From Actinoplanes sandaracinus (lineage in GTDB: Bacteria > Actinomycetota > Actinomycetes > Mycobacteriales > Micromonosporaceae), in contig NZ_JASCTH010000006.1 of NCBI RefSeq assembly GCF_030009775.1, positions 117,552-181,551 on the forward strand: a DNA stretch of 64,000 bases. Direction: 5' to 3'. Within the stretch, counting starts at the first letter, position 1. Every line of letters begins with the position of its first letter. Of the stretch, positions 41,649 to 50,301 are shown piece after piece. The notes beneath the pieces were generated by a model. The model was not told where the DNA came from. It saw only the letters and a program-made list of their open reading frames with translations, and searched no databases. The position numbers were made by a program, and so were the translations under genes.

Positions 41649-43423
41649 GGTACGAGGCTCCCCGCGTCGATGTCGGTGTCGGAAGGTGTCAGTTGGGTGC
41701 GAACCAACTCCTGATAGAGGGAGTCATTTTGCAGCAACTGATCATGGGACCCCACCGCGCGCACCATGCCGGCGTCCAGCACGACGATCTCGTCGGCCAT
41801 CGTGACGGTGCCGAGACGGTGGGCGATCAGGATGACGGTGCACTCACGCGCGACCTGGGTCACGAGCTCGCGCATGGCGACTTCGCTGCGGGTGTCGAGA
41901 TGCGAGGTCATCTCGTCCAGGAGCAGCACGTCCGGCTTGCGCAACAAGGCCCGGGCGACGGCGAGGCGCTGCCGTTCGCCGCCGGAGAGCGCGAGACCGC
42001 GGGCGCCGATGTCGGTGTCCAGGCCGTCCGGCAACCCGGCGACGAGGTCGAGGAGTTGAGTGCGCTCCAGGACCTGGAGGATGGTGGCCGCGTCGGTGTC
42101 GGGAGCCGCGTAGGTGAGGTTCTCGCGGAAGGTTCCCGCCAGCATCGGGGTGTCCTGCTCCACATAGGCGAGTCGCCGCCGTACGGCTTCGCGCGGCTGG
42201 CCGGCGATGCTCACCCCGTCCAGGGTGATGCGCCCGGCGGTCGGCTCGTAGAAGCGCTCGATCAAGGAGAACACCGTCGTCTTACCGGCGCCGGAGGGAC
42301 CGACCAGCGCGGTCACCGCGCCGGCGCGGGCGGTGAAGCAGATCCCGGACAGGGTGCTGCCCCGCCCCGGATATCCGAAGCTGACGTCATGGAACGTCAC
42401 GGTCGCCGGCATGGAACGTGTCGCGGCCCAGACGGGCCCGTCGTGCCGCTCCAGTTCCATGTCCTCCACCGCCTGGATGCGGACCATGGCGCCGAGGCCC
42501 TGATGCAGGCTGGTGGCGCCGTCGATCAGCGCGACCACCGGTGTTCCCAGGTTGAAGAGGTAGAGCAGGAACGCGATGAGCGTCGCGACGGTGATGTCCT
42601 GCTGTGCGACCAGGACCCCGCCCATGCCGATCACGGCCAGGAAGGACAGTTGCAGGGCCAGGGCGGTGACCACGGTGACGAAGACCTGGTAACGCGCCCC
42701 GGTCAGAGCCGCGGCGTAGGCGCGCTCAGCGGCCTGGTCCGCTCGGTCGATCTCGCGTTGCTCGGCGTTGCTGGCCTTGACCGTTCGGATGGCGCCGAGC
42801 GCCCGGTCCATGGAGGCCCCCAGAGCTCCGACCGCCTCCTGCCCAGTGGTCACCGCGGCGCGCATGCGAGGGAAGGCGACCAGCACCGCGACCAGGGCGA
42901 TCACGAGAACGCCCAGGGTGACCAGCAGCAGGGAGGGACTCAGGATCGCCATGATGACGATCGACGTGAGCAGGTGGAGCGCGCCGTCGACGAGCTTGAT
43001 GGCACCGCTGGTGGCGGCGTACTGCACCATCGTGCTGTCGGAGGTGATCCGCGAGGTGAGATCAGCCGGCTCGGAGCGGTCGAGCTCGCCGATGCGGAGA
43101 TGGATCAGGCGGCGGATCAGCCCTCGGCGCACGTCCAGCACGATGCGCTCGGAGGTGCGCTCGGTGAGCCAGGTCTCGCATGCGGTCAGCGCCAGGGACA
43201 GGAACACCAGGCCGAACAGGCCGGCGGCCAGCCATCGCACCTCACCGTCGGCACCGAGCCTGGTGATGATCTTCTCGGTGAACAGTGGTTGTGCCAATGC
43301 CAGGACGCTGCCGACCAGGGTGAGGCCGAGCGCCGTCAGCAGGACGAGCTTGTGGGGTACGGCGTAGCGCAGCAGGGCACGGAGGGCGCTGGCGCGGTAC
43401 GGGCCCGGAGGTCCGTTCTTCAT
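41645..43423 (-). CDS. lanthipeptide ABC exporter (membrane and ATPase fused)
   Basis: A 592-residue half-transporter: six membrane helices (~1-330), then an ATPase with LVGPSGAGKTTVFSL (Walker A), LSGGERQRLAVARALL (signature), VLLLDEMTSHLD (Walker B) and IAHRLGTV (H-loop). There is no N-terminal C39 protease domain, so leader removal must be separate; two M16-type proteins precede it. ATG 43423 overlaps the stop of the upstream gene (ATGA). Likely role: export of the modified peptide across the membrane (LanT-type). Confidence 0.88.
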   Translation of the reverse strand: MKNGPPGPYRASALRALLRYAVPHKLVLLTALGLTLVGSVLALAQPLFTEKIITRLGADGEVRWLAAGLFGLVFLSLALTACETWLTERTSERIVLDVRRGLIRRLIHLRIGELDRSEPADLTSRITSDSTMVQYAATSGAIKLVDGALHLLTSIVIMAILSPSLLLVTLGVLVIALVAVLVAFPRMRAAVTTGQEAVGALGASMDRALGAIRTVKASNAEQREIDRADQAAERAYAAALTGARYQVFVTVVTALALQLSFLAVIGMGGVLVAQQDITVATLIAFLLYLFNLGTPVVALIDGATSLHQGLGAMVRIQAVEDMELERHDGPVWAATRSMPATVTFHDVSFGYPGRGSTLSGICFTARAGAVTALVGPSGAGKTTVFSLIERFYEPTAGRITLDGVSIAGQPREAVRRRLAYVEQDTPMLAGTFRENLTYAAPDTDAATILQVLERTQLLDLVAGLPDGLDTDIGARGLALSGGERQRLAVARALLRKPDVLLLDEMTSHLDTRSEVAMRELVTQVARECTVILIAHRLGTVTMADEIVVLDAGMVRAVGSHDQLLQNDSLYQELVRTQLTPSDTDIDAGSLVP

Positions 43424-44565
43424 CGTCTTTTCCCTTCGCATGGGTGGAGCCGGCTGGTGAGTCCCGGGACGGCGGTCGTGAAGTGTTCGGGGGCCAGGTA
43501 TCGACGTGCCGCGGCCGCCACCTCGGAGGCGCCCAGGTGGTGGAGTTGTCGCGGCACGCTCAGCCAGAACGCCGGCGGCAGACCGTAGGCGGCGGCCCGG
43601 GCACAGGACGTCGCCGTCTGTGCCGTACCGGCCTGGGCGGCGACCGTCGTCTGGAAGACGCCGGCCTTCGCGGTCGCCCACTCCGCCGCCGTCGGCGGGC
43701 GTCGCACCGCGGTGCCGAGGGCATGCAGCGCGGCGTCGGCGAGCAGGTCGGCCCGGGCTCCTGTGACGTCGATCCGCAGGGCGAGCCAGGCGCCGGTAGC
43801 GTCGTGCTCGACAGTGCAGGTGGCGTTCACGACCCCCGGGTAGCGGCGACCCAGCGCACGATGCAGCCGGGCCTGCGAGCCGCCCCCGACGAGTTCCGCG
43901 GCCATCAGCACCGCCGCGAAATCCTGATCACCGGGGTACGGCGCGGGGGCGGTGGCCAGCATCGTGGCGTACTCCGCTTCCGGATCGCCGACGATCTGTG
44001 GCGGCGCCGGCCGGTGGACCCGGCTCCGCGGACGGGCGATCGGCACGACGTCAGCGGGCACCGTGCCGAGATGACGGCCGGCCGCGCGGATCGCCGTGGC
44101 GGCGTCGATCGGACCGGCCACGATCAGCAGCGACGGGCGAGGGCGGATGTGCGCCGTGCGCGGCCCCTCCGCCGGACCGGCGGATCGGCCGGTGAGGCGT
44201 CGCGACAGCACATCGCGCCAGAACCCGCGCCGATGGCCCTCGGTCCGGGCCCGCCCGGGTGAGGCCGGCCGGTGCGGATGCCCGGCGAGGATGCCGGCGA
44301 ATGCCCGCGCGACGTCCTCGAAGCGGTCCGGAACCGAGCTGGCGAGCACGAGCGGCAGGTCGCCGACGGACTCCGCCGTCACGGTGAGCCCGGGAACGGT
44401 ACGAGCCGCCGTCACGTCCAACCGGCGGATCAGGTCCCCGGCGTCCAGGCCGCCCGTGGCGATCAGAACGAGCCTGGACTCCACCACCGGCGTGGCGTCC
44501 GCCGACAGCACCACGATCCGCAGCCCGTTCGCCAACCGGGTGTCCGCGGCCGTCTGCCAGCTCAC
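43420..44565 (-). CDS. M16-family peptidase homologue, non-catalytic subunit
   Basis: A 381-residue M16-like protein. It has the C-terminal-type features (VGGGSQARLHRALGRRYPGVVNATC; a shortened ANGLRIVVLSADATPVVESRLVLIATGG start) but no HxxEH zinc motif. In two-component M16 peptidases one subunit carries the zinc site and the other supplies substrate-binding residues; this is the second kind. GTG 44565 overlaps the stop of the catalytic partner (GTGA), fitting 1:1 synthesis. Lexapeptide-type clusters also encode paired M16 peptidases that trim the leader. Confidence 0.8.
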   Translation of the reverse strand: MSWQTAADTRLANGLRIVVLSADATPVVESRLVLIATGGLDAGDLIRRLDVTAARTVPGLTVTAESVGDLPLVLASSVPDRFEDVARAFAGILAGHPHRPASPGRARTEGHRRGFWRDVLSRRLTGRSAGPAEGPRTAHIRPRPSLLIVAGPIDAATAIRAAGRHLGTVPADVVPIARPRSRVHRPAPPQIVGDPEAEYATMLATAPAPYPGDQDFAAVLMAAELVGGGSQARLHRALGRRYPGVVNATCTVEHDATGAWLALRIDVTGARADLLADAALHALGTAVRRPPTAAEWATAKAGVFQTTVAAQAGTAQTATSCARAAAYGLPPAFWLSVPRQLHHLGASEVAAAARRYLAPEHFTTAVPGLTSRLHPCEGKRR

Positions 44566-45770
44566 GGCGGGCTCCCGATGACGCGGATCTCGGCGACCGG
44601 TCCGGCGGTCAACCGCTCCGCCGCCCGCGACACCGCGTCCGGGGGGAGGACTCGGATCTGCTCGGTCAGGTGGTGCGGTGGGCCGACGGCCGGCCACAGC
44701 AGCGCGGCGCGTGCGGCCATGCTCGCGTGCCCGTCCGGGCCGTCCAGATCTTCCAGCAGGTGAAGTCGCAGGGTGTCGGCCGCGCGCTCCATTTCGGACC
44801 GGTGCACTGGTCCGGCGCCGACCTGCAGCAGGACCCGGTCCACGTACCCCCGCAGTGCGCTGTGGGCGGTTTCCGGGCCGCCGCGCACGTGCGCCAGGGC
44901 CAGGTCGGCGTGGCGAGCGTGAAATGCGGCGCCGAACATCCCGGCTCGGAAGCCGATCCGGACGGGAGACGGGACGGTGGCCTGGACGCGCCGGGCCACC
45001 ACGGCGGTGAGCATCACGGTGGCGAGATAGCTCGCGGGATCCTGGTGAAGGTCCGGCATGGGGTACGCCAGCAGCACGGCGGGCGGCTCGCCGGGCCTGC
45101 GCACGGTACGCGTGCCGGCCCGGGGCGCCGGTGCGGCCCCGGGGGCCGGGGGCGCGGACGAGCCCGCGTACACCTGGTCGATCAACCGTTGCACCTGCCG
45201 GGGCCGGATGTCACCGACCACGGCGAGCGCGGAGTTGACCGGGACGTAGTGGGCGCGCTGATGGACGGAGACCTGCTCGACGGACAGGCGGCGCAGGTCG
45301 GCGCGCAGCCCGAATCCGTCGGCCGGCACCGGGTCGCCGCCGTAGAGAGCGGCCGCGGCGAGGCCCCAGGGGAAACCACGCCCGGGGCCGAGCGCGTCGA
45401 TCTCCTCTTCGATCTTGTCGATCTCCTCCGCCATCACCTGCTGCGCCGCCGGACCGGGCATCGCGGCCGCGAACCGTTGGATCGCCTCACCCACCGCCGC
45501 CGGGGGAACCAGCAGGGTGAACGCGCTGTGATCCGGCCAGGTATGTGCTTCGGCGATCCCGCCGACGCCCTCGAGCCAGGCGAACAGATCAGGTCCGTGT
45601 GCGGTGGGGCGGTGGCGCATGACGAGGTGCTCGCTCAGGTGAGCGAGTCCGCGGTGTCCCTCACGGTCAGCCCGGTGGCCGGCGCCGACCGCGAGGGACA
45701 CCGCAGCGATCCGCCAGCGCGGGTCCGCCCGCACGTAGGGGCGGATCGGGGAGATCAGCGCGGTCGTCAT
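44562..45770 (-). CDS. M16-family zinc peptidase, catalytic subunit
   Basis: A 402-residue metallopeptidase with an intact inverted zinc motif H44-L-S-E-H48 (GLAHLSEHLVMRH) and acidic residues ~70 positions later (EEIDKIEEEID, ~115-124) that can supply the third ligand. It also shows the family segments HQRAHYVPVNSALAVVGDI and, C-terminally, LHLLEDLDG. With the next gene it should form the heterodimer that removes the precursor leader. ATG 45770 overlaps the methyltransferase stop (ATGA). Confidence 0.85.
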   Translation of the reverse strand: MTTALISPIRPYVRADPRWRIAAVSLAVGAGHRADREGHRGLAHLSEHLVMRHRPTAHGPDLFAWLEGVGGIAEAHTWPDHSAFTLLVPPAAVGEAIQRFAAAMPGPAAQQVMAEEIDKIEEEIDALGPGRGFPWGLAAAALYGGDPVPADGFGLRADLRRLSVEQVSVHQRAHYVPVNSALAVVGDIRPRQVQRLIDQVYAGSSAPPAPGAAPAPRAGTRTVRRPGEPPAVLLAYPMPDLHQDPASYLATVMLTAVVARRVQATVPSPVRIGFRAGMFGAAFHARHADLALAHVRGGPETAHSALRGYVDRVLLQVGAGPVHRSEMERAADTLRLHLLEDLDGPDGHASMAARAALLWPAVGPPHHLTEQIRVLPPDAVSRAAERLTAGPVAEIRVIGSPP

Positions 45771-46510
45771 CGCGATGACTGATAGACCGAGACGCACATC
45801 TGCTGGCCGCCGGTGCCGGTGAACGGCAGGCGCGCCCAGCCGCCGTACCGGTCCACCAGTTCGAGCCCGGCCGCGTCGGCGAGCAGGTCGAGCTCGCTCG
45901 GCCACACGTAACGCTGCAGCAGGGTGCTGACCTCGGGGTCGGAGCCGGCCCGCAGGAGGGTGTTCACCACCACCATCAGCTGTTCCGCGGGGAAGGTGCG
46001 GATGTTCTCGATCAGCACCCCCGAGTCGCCCACCGGGTTCACGTTGGTGACGGCGGCCGTCTGCACGTGGTACGGGGCGGGATCGAAGGTCTCCAGCACC
46101 GCGACACCGCCGGGGGCCAGGTGCCGGGCGATGGCCTGCATGGTCGCCGCCTGCTCCTCCGGAGTCAGCGCGCAACAGAACACGTTGAACGGCGCCAGCA
46201 CCACGTCGAACTCGGCGCCCAGGTCCAGGGTGGTGAAGTCGGCGGGGATCAGGGTGATCCGTTCGGCGCCCGGCTTGGCCCGCAGGATCTCCAGCATCTT
46301 CGGTGAGGCCTCGACGCCGTGCACGTCGTAACCGTGCTCGGCCAGCGGAAGCCCGATCCGTCCGGTGCCGATGCCCAGTTCCAGGATCTTCCCCTGGGGA
46401 TGGCCGGCGGACTCCAGGAAGCTGATCACCGTGGCGGACTCGAAGTCGGGATAGATGTCGTCGTAGTAACCGGCGACGGCGTCACTGAAGGGGATGGCGT
46501 GCTCAGACAT
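45767..46510 (-). CDS. SAM-dependent methyltransferase
   Basis: A 247-residue class I methyltransferase: motif I ILELGIGTGRIGLPLA (~42-57), VHGVEASPKML (acidic ribose-binding position), ADFTTLDLGAEFDVVLAPFNVFCC and HLAPGGVAVLETFDP. By analogy with class V lanthipeptide loci (LxmM makes an N,N-dimethyl terminus) it probably methylates the mature N-terminus; the predicted first core residue is Phe35. It overlaps the HopA1-like gene by 8 bp. Confidence 0.85.
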   Translation of the reverse strand: MSEHAIPFSDAVAGYYDDIYPDFESATVISFLESAGHPQGKILELGIGTGRIGLPLAEHGYDVHGVEASPKMLEILRAKPGAERITLIPADFTTLDLGAEFDVVLAPFNVFCCALTPEEQAATMQAIARHLAPGGVAVLETFDPAPYHVQTAAVTNVNPVGDSGVLIENIRTFPAEQLMVVVNTLLRAGSDPEVSTLLQRYVWPSELDLLADAAGLELVDRYGGWARLPFTGTGGQQMCVSVYQSSR

Positions 46511-47459
46511 GGGTCAGGTCCTCGGTCAGGTTGCGCGCGGGGCACAGCGGGTCGATCCGGGCCTGGCGGAACACACGCGCGATGACCTCGTCGCGAGATT
46601 CCGCTCCCGGGGTGGTCGCGTGGTGCAGCAGGGCCGTGGCCAGAGCGGTGCTGCGGTGCTGGCCGAAACTGAGTCCGGTCTGTCCGGGCCGGGGGTCGTC
46701 GGGATCGTCGGCTCCGCTGATCCCCGGCCGGTACTGCTCGGTGAAGGCGGAGATCTCGGGAGCGATGCCGGCGAACCCGTCCAGCGCCTCGGCGAGCTCC
46801 TGCTCGGCACGCGCCGGAGCCCCGGTCAGGTACACCACGAGGGCGTCGCGGCGCGGGTAGGCGGCCGGGTCCGACAGGATCTTGGCGTGGTACCCGACCT
46901 CGGCCCGCTCCAGGTGGTGCAGGGTGGCCCGCCAGATCGCCGGGGCGTGCCGGGCATCGGTGATGTGGACGAACAGGCGCCGTACCCGCTCATCGGGGAG
47001 GACCGGGCGCCGCGAGCCCATGACGTAGTAGAAGCCCGGAGAGACGTGGGGACGGCGTGCGTCGAGCAGCACCTCCACGATCTCGCCGACTCGCGGCTCG
47101 CCGGGGCCCACGTACCGGTCGCGGGAGATCCGGGCGGTGATCTCCGGCAGGCGGACGACCAGATCCTGGCCGTCGAGTTCGAGAAGCAACCCGTGTGACG
47201 TGGTACGGCTGTGCGGCACCTGATCGTGCAACTCGGCCTCGAACCGGGTGCCGTACCGGCGGCGTGGCATCAGCGTCGCGTCGGCGGCCGGAGGGCGCGC
47301 CCCGGCGTGCAGGTGCCGGTACAGGTGGAGGGAGAGCGTGCCGCGCAGTTCCCGGGCGTCCTCGGCGCGCAGGGCCAGGCCGGCGACCTCGGCGCTGCGA
47401 CCGTCCGCGGCGATGCCGATCGCGTCGGCGGCCGCGGCGAGACGGGGGTTGATCAACAT
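46503..47459 (-). CDS. HopA1-family protein, LanY-type lyase
   Basis: A 318-residue protein matching the HopA1 effector family in layout: N-terminal helices (ELRGTLSLHLYRHLHAGARP), a central FEAELHDQVPHSRTTSHG region, VSPGFYYVMGSRRP, and a C-terminal block KILSDPAAYPRRDALVVYLTG then RPGISGADDPDDPRPGQTGLSFGQHRSTALATALL. In class V lanthipeptide synthesis the HopA1-like LanY (LxmY) eliminates phosphate from phospho-Ser/Thr to give Dha/Dhb. It starts at ATG 47459, overlapping the kinase stop. Confidence 0.85.
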   Translation of the reverse strand: MLINPRLAAAADAIGIAADGRSAEVAGLALRAEDARELRGTLSLHLYRHLHAGARPPAADATLMPRRRYGTRFEAELHDQVPHSRTTSHGLLLELDGQDLVVRLPEITARISRDRYVGPGEPRVGEIVEVLLDARRPHVSPGFYYVMGSRRPVLPDERVRRLFVHITDARHAPAIWRATLHHLERAEVGYHAKILSDPAAYPRRDALVVYLTGAPARAEQELAEALDGFAGIAPEISAFTEQYRPGISGADDPDDPRPGQTGLSFGQHRSTALATALLHHATTPGAESRDEVIARVFRQARIDPLCPARNLTEDLTHV

Positions 47460-48580
47460 GTCAGTTCCTCGGAGACGAGTGCGACGCCGAACAGCCGTGC
47501 GGTGGCCACGGAGTCGGTCAGGAATCGGCGACAGATCCCGGCGATCGCCTTGACGACCGGGTTGAGCTGCGAGTGGTTCTCACCCCAGGTGATGAGCCGG
47601 TCGTACATGTGCCAGCCGGCGAACCCGAACGCCCGGGCGGCCAGGTCCGGGTCGTCCGCGGGGGCGTGCTCGCGGTATCCGGCCCAGAACGCGCGGACCA
47701 GGTCACCCGCGACGTCCAGGCCGGCGGTCGCGCGGCGGTGGATCTCGGTGTGGTCGAGCTCGTCCGAACCACCGGCCACGGTGGCCGCCCGGCGGTCCGA
47801 GAGCGCGAGATAGAGCGCCTGGAAGACCAGCTCCCCGGTGAACGCGCCGAGGTCGCGTGCCGGGTCGGCGAGACGGAAGTACTCCCAGTCGCACAGGTAC
47901 AGCTGGTCGTTGGCGAGGAAGAACTGGTCCATCCGCAAGTCGCCGTGCACCGGGACCCGGCGTGCGGCGGCCTCGGCGGCCCGTAAGGCGTGTAGGCCGG
48001 CCACCACCTCCGCGTCGTTCTGCACGAGTCGCCAGCCGGCCAACTGCGCCATGCTGTAGCCGCCGAGCAGCTCGACCGGCAGCGCTGTGAGCCAGGCCAG
48101 TGGTGGCATCTCCAGCGGGCTGTCGTCCGTGCCGGACGGCACGTCGAGGCCGTGCAGGGCGCCGATCGCCGCACCGGCCCGGACGCAGAGGGCGGGTTCG
48201 AGCTCGCCGGCGACGGCGATGGCGTTCATCGCACGTGCCCCGGGAACGCGGTGGAAGGCCACCAGTCCGGCGTCGGCGTCGGCGCCGAGCAGTTCCGGCG
48301 AGCGCAGTGGTGACCCGGGCGGAACGCGGCGCGCCACCTCCTCGTACGCGAGGGTGCGCTGCAGAGCGGTGGGAACCACGGCCGGCAGCTCCTTGATGAA
48401 GACGCTGTGCCCCGTCGAGGTGGTGCCGGCCCAGTTGGGATTCCTGCCACCCAACGCGGACACGGTGTTCATATCGATCTCGCCCAGGCCGAGCCGGTGG
48501 AGGAAACCGATCACCTCCGGGTGCTCGTCGAGTGACTCCGGAGTGAAGGCGAGGGCCATGGCGGCGGTGACGTCGGTCAT
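47453..48580 (-). CDS. APH-like kinase, LanK-type
   Basis: A 375-residue aminoglycoside-phosphotransferase-like kinase with an intact catalytic core: GHSVFIKELP (ATP-anchoring Lys), VPVHGDLRMDQFFLANDQLYLCDWEYFRLADPARDLG (HGD loop at ~209-211; metal-binding D-W-E at ~230-232). In class V lanthipeptide systems LanK (LxmK) phosphorylates Ser/Thr of the precursor before elimination by LanY. ATG 48580 overlaps the upstream stop by one base (TGATG). Confidence 0.87.
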   Translation of the reverse strand: MTDVTAAMALAFTPESLDEHPEVIGFLHRLGLGEIDMNTVSALGGRNPNWAGTTSTGHSVFIKELPAVVPTALQRTLAYEEVARRVPPGSPLRSPELLGADADAGLVAFHRVPGARAMNAIAVAGELEPALCVRAGAAIGALHGLDVPSGTDDSPLEMPPLAWLTALPVELLGGYSMAQLAGWRLVQNDAEVVAGLHALRAAEAAARRVPVHGDLRMDQFFLANDQLYLCDWEYFRLADPARDLGAFTGELVFQALYLALSDRRAATVAGGSDELDHTEIHRRATAGLDVAGDLVRAFWAGYREHAPADDPDLAARAFGFAGWHMYDRLITWGENHSQLNPVVKAIAGICRRFLTDSVATARLFGVALVSEELTC

Positions 48581-49512
48581 CAGTGGGTCCCTGGATAGCC
48601 GGGCGCCACGGCGAGCAGCGTCCCGATGAGATGGGTGTACTTGTGCAGTTCGTTGTCCCAGGGCATGGCGGCGGCGTGGTCGCGCATGTGGGTCACGATC
48701 CGCAGGACCACGGCGCGATGGACCAGCTCCGGGTCGAGGTCCGCGGCGGCCCGGAGGATCGGGCCGGCGAGCGGGTCGGTGCGCAGGTCCGGCGCCCGGC
48801 TCCGGTCGAGTCCACCGGCCACGAACGCGAGCTCCGTCAGCTCGCCGAGCAGCCAGCCGAGGTCGAACGCCGGGTCGCCACTGGTCAGCTCGGCTCCACT
48901 GAGGATCTCCACCGGCAGTGGATCACCCGACACGCTCGGCAGGATCGAAGCCAGAGACACGTTGCCGTGCAGCAGGACGCCGGGACCGCCACAGGACTCC
49001 CGCGCCCAAGCGCGGATCCGGTCCAGGCCGGCCACGCCCCAGATTTCACGCGCGAGGCTGTGCAGGCGGTCGCCGTGGCCGGCCCGGTGCGGGCCGTCGA
49101 GCCAGCGCAGCAGCCGGATGATGCCCGGCGCCGGTGCGAGCGGATCCGCGACGCGGTGGCGGTGCAGGCCGGTCAGGCCGTGGACGACTTCGGTGAGCGC
49201 TGCGGCCAGGCGGTCGTGGACCATGGGCCCGGCGTCGTGCCAGAACGCGGCGGTCAGGGGGGCGGCGGTGCGGTAGAGCAGACCGTCGCCGTACGGCTCG
49301 GGTGTCACGAACCGTGCTCGGGCGGTGCTCGCCCCGGCCAGGATCCGGTGGTGGTGCGCCGCCACCGGCGCTCCGATGGGCTCATCGATGACACCGGGCC
49401 GTATCCACCACAGTGCGGTGTCGGCACTGGGCTGGTGCACGATGGCGTGACGCAACCCGGTGGTGGCGGTGAGGACCGCCGGACCCCACTCGAGATCAAC
49501 GGCCGGCGTCAT
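48580..49512 (-). CDS. degenerate kinase-fold protein, candidate LanX-type cyclase component
   Basis: A 310-residue protein related in layout to the adjacent kinase but without its catalytic residues: HGN instead of HGD (GVLLHGNVSLASILPS, ~180) and EILSGAE where the kinase has CDWE, though GDPAFDLGWLLGELTE remains alignable. It is therefore a pseudo-kinase. In class V loci a third component, LanX (LxmX), works with LanK and LanY as cyclase; position and size suit that role (inference). It overlaps the flavoprotein gene by 17 bp. Confidence 0.75.
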   Translation of the reverse strand: MTPAVDLEWGPAVLTATTGLRHAIVHQPSADTALWWIRPGVIDEPIGAPVAAHHHRILAGASTARARFVTPEPYGDGLLYRTAAPLTAAFWHDAGPMVHDRLAAALTEVVHGLTGLHRHRVADPLAPAPGIIRLLRWLDGPHRAGHGDRLHSLAREIWGVAGLDRIRAWARESCGGPGVLLHGNVSLASILPSVSGDPLPVEILSGAELTSGDPAFDLGWLLGELTELAFVAGGLDRSRAPDLRTDPLAGPILRAAADLDPELVHRAVVLRIVTHMRDHAAAMPWDNELHKYTHLIGTLLAVAPGYPGTH

Positions 49513-50122
49513 GGCGCGCCTCCGCCCGCTGCTGCATCAGTCGCAGCATGGTGGGGACCGGGGTGACGCCGCCGTCGTGTTCCTCACCGGTGGTGGCGCT
49601 GACGGCCGGTTCGGTGGGGCCGACCACGATCCGGTGATCGCCGGCCAGCGTCTTGAGATGGGCGGCGGCGGCGGGTCCGTGGGCGTGGCCGGGCGGAAGC
49701 GCCGGAGCGATCCCGATGACGGCCGGGGTGAGCTGAAGGGCCAGTTGCAGCGGCGTGTCGGCGAGGCCGAGCGCGAGCCGGGCCAGGAAGTGCAGGCCGG
49801 CCGGGTGCACCAGGATCGCGTCCGGCCAGTCGGCCAGTTCCAGGTGGGGAGCGGGCCAGGAGGGCAGCCGCGTCCAGGAGTCCACGGTGACCGGCCGCCC
49901 GGTCAGCGCGGTCAGCGCGTCGACCGTGACGAAGCGGGTCGCCGACGGCGTCAGCATCACGCGGACCTCGACGTCGGGGTAGCACTCTTTGATCCAGTTC
50001 ACCCAGAACGGAAGATGGGTCACGGTGAGGGCGCCGGTTCCCACCAGGAGGAGCCGACGAAAGCCGATCTGTGGCTTCAATAGTGCGGCCAGCTCATCGC
50101 TCGTTGCGTGCTGCGCTGCCAT
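49496..50122 (-). CDS. HFCD-family flavoprotein, peptidyl-cysteine decarboxylase
   Basis: A 208-residue flavoprotein of the EpiD/MibD type. It shows the N-terminal flavin region (RRLLLVGTGALTVTHLPFWV), the active-site His in PAPHLELADWPDAILVHPAGLHFLARLALGLADTPL (His93, equivalent to EpiD His67), and a divergent substrate-clamp region. These enzymes oxidatively decarboxylate a C-terminal Cys to an ene-thiol that forms AviCys or AviMeCys; the precursor here ends in Cys. First gene of the nine-gene operon, divergent from the precursor gene. Confidence 0.87.
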   Translation of the reverse strand: MAAQHATSDELAALLKPQIGFRRLLLVGTGALTVTHLPFWVNWIKECYPDVEVRVMLTPSATRFVTVDALTALTGRPVTVDSWTRLPSWPAPHLELADWPDAILVHPAGLHFLARLALGLADTPLQLALQLTPAVIGIAPALPPGHAHGPAAAAHLKTLAGDHRIVVGPTEPAVSATTGEEHDGGVTPVPTMLRLMQQRAEARHDAGR

Positions 50123-50159
50123 GCCGATTCCTTTCCGTGCGACCTGTGCCGGTTCGGGA

Positions 50160-50189
50160 TTGATCCTGTCGGGTGGAAAGTCGGATAGT
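50160..50189 (+). promoter_or_regulatory. candidate promoter of the lanthipeptide precursor gene
   Basis: TTGATC (50160-50165), an 18-bp spacer and GATAGT (50184-50189). It would give a leader of ~105 nt. The 179-bp divergent region must also serve the operon on the other strand. Confidence 0.35.
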
Positions 50190-50301
50190 CCAGCGCGTAT
50201 TCAAAAAATTGGAGAAGGGTAGCGGCGGACCATTGCGGGATGCGATCTTTCTGGGGCACGGGATGGAGTCACCAGCCCGGCGGAAAGAAAGAGGAAACAC
50301 C

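Noticed and set aside
41693..43588. 631-codon frame on the plus strand opposite the ABC exporter
   Set aside because: The exporter has all ABC motifs on the other strand; the plus frame is Asp/Gly/His/Gln-rich shadow.
47453..49512. antibiotic-resistance phosphotransferases
   Set aside because: APH-like folds alone suggest this, but the overlap with HopA1, HFCD flavoprotein and a Cys-ending precursor makes lanthipeptide kinase components far more likely.
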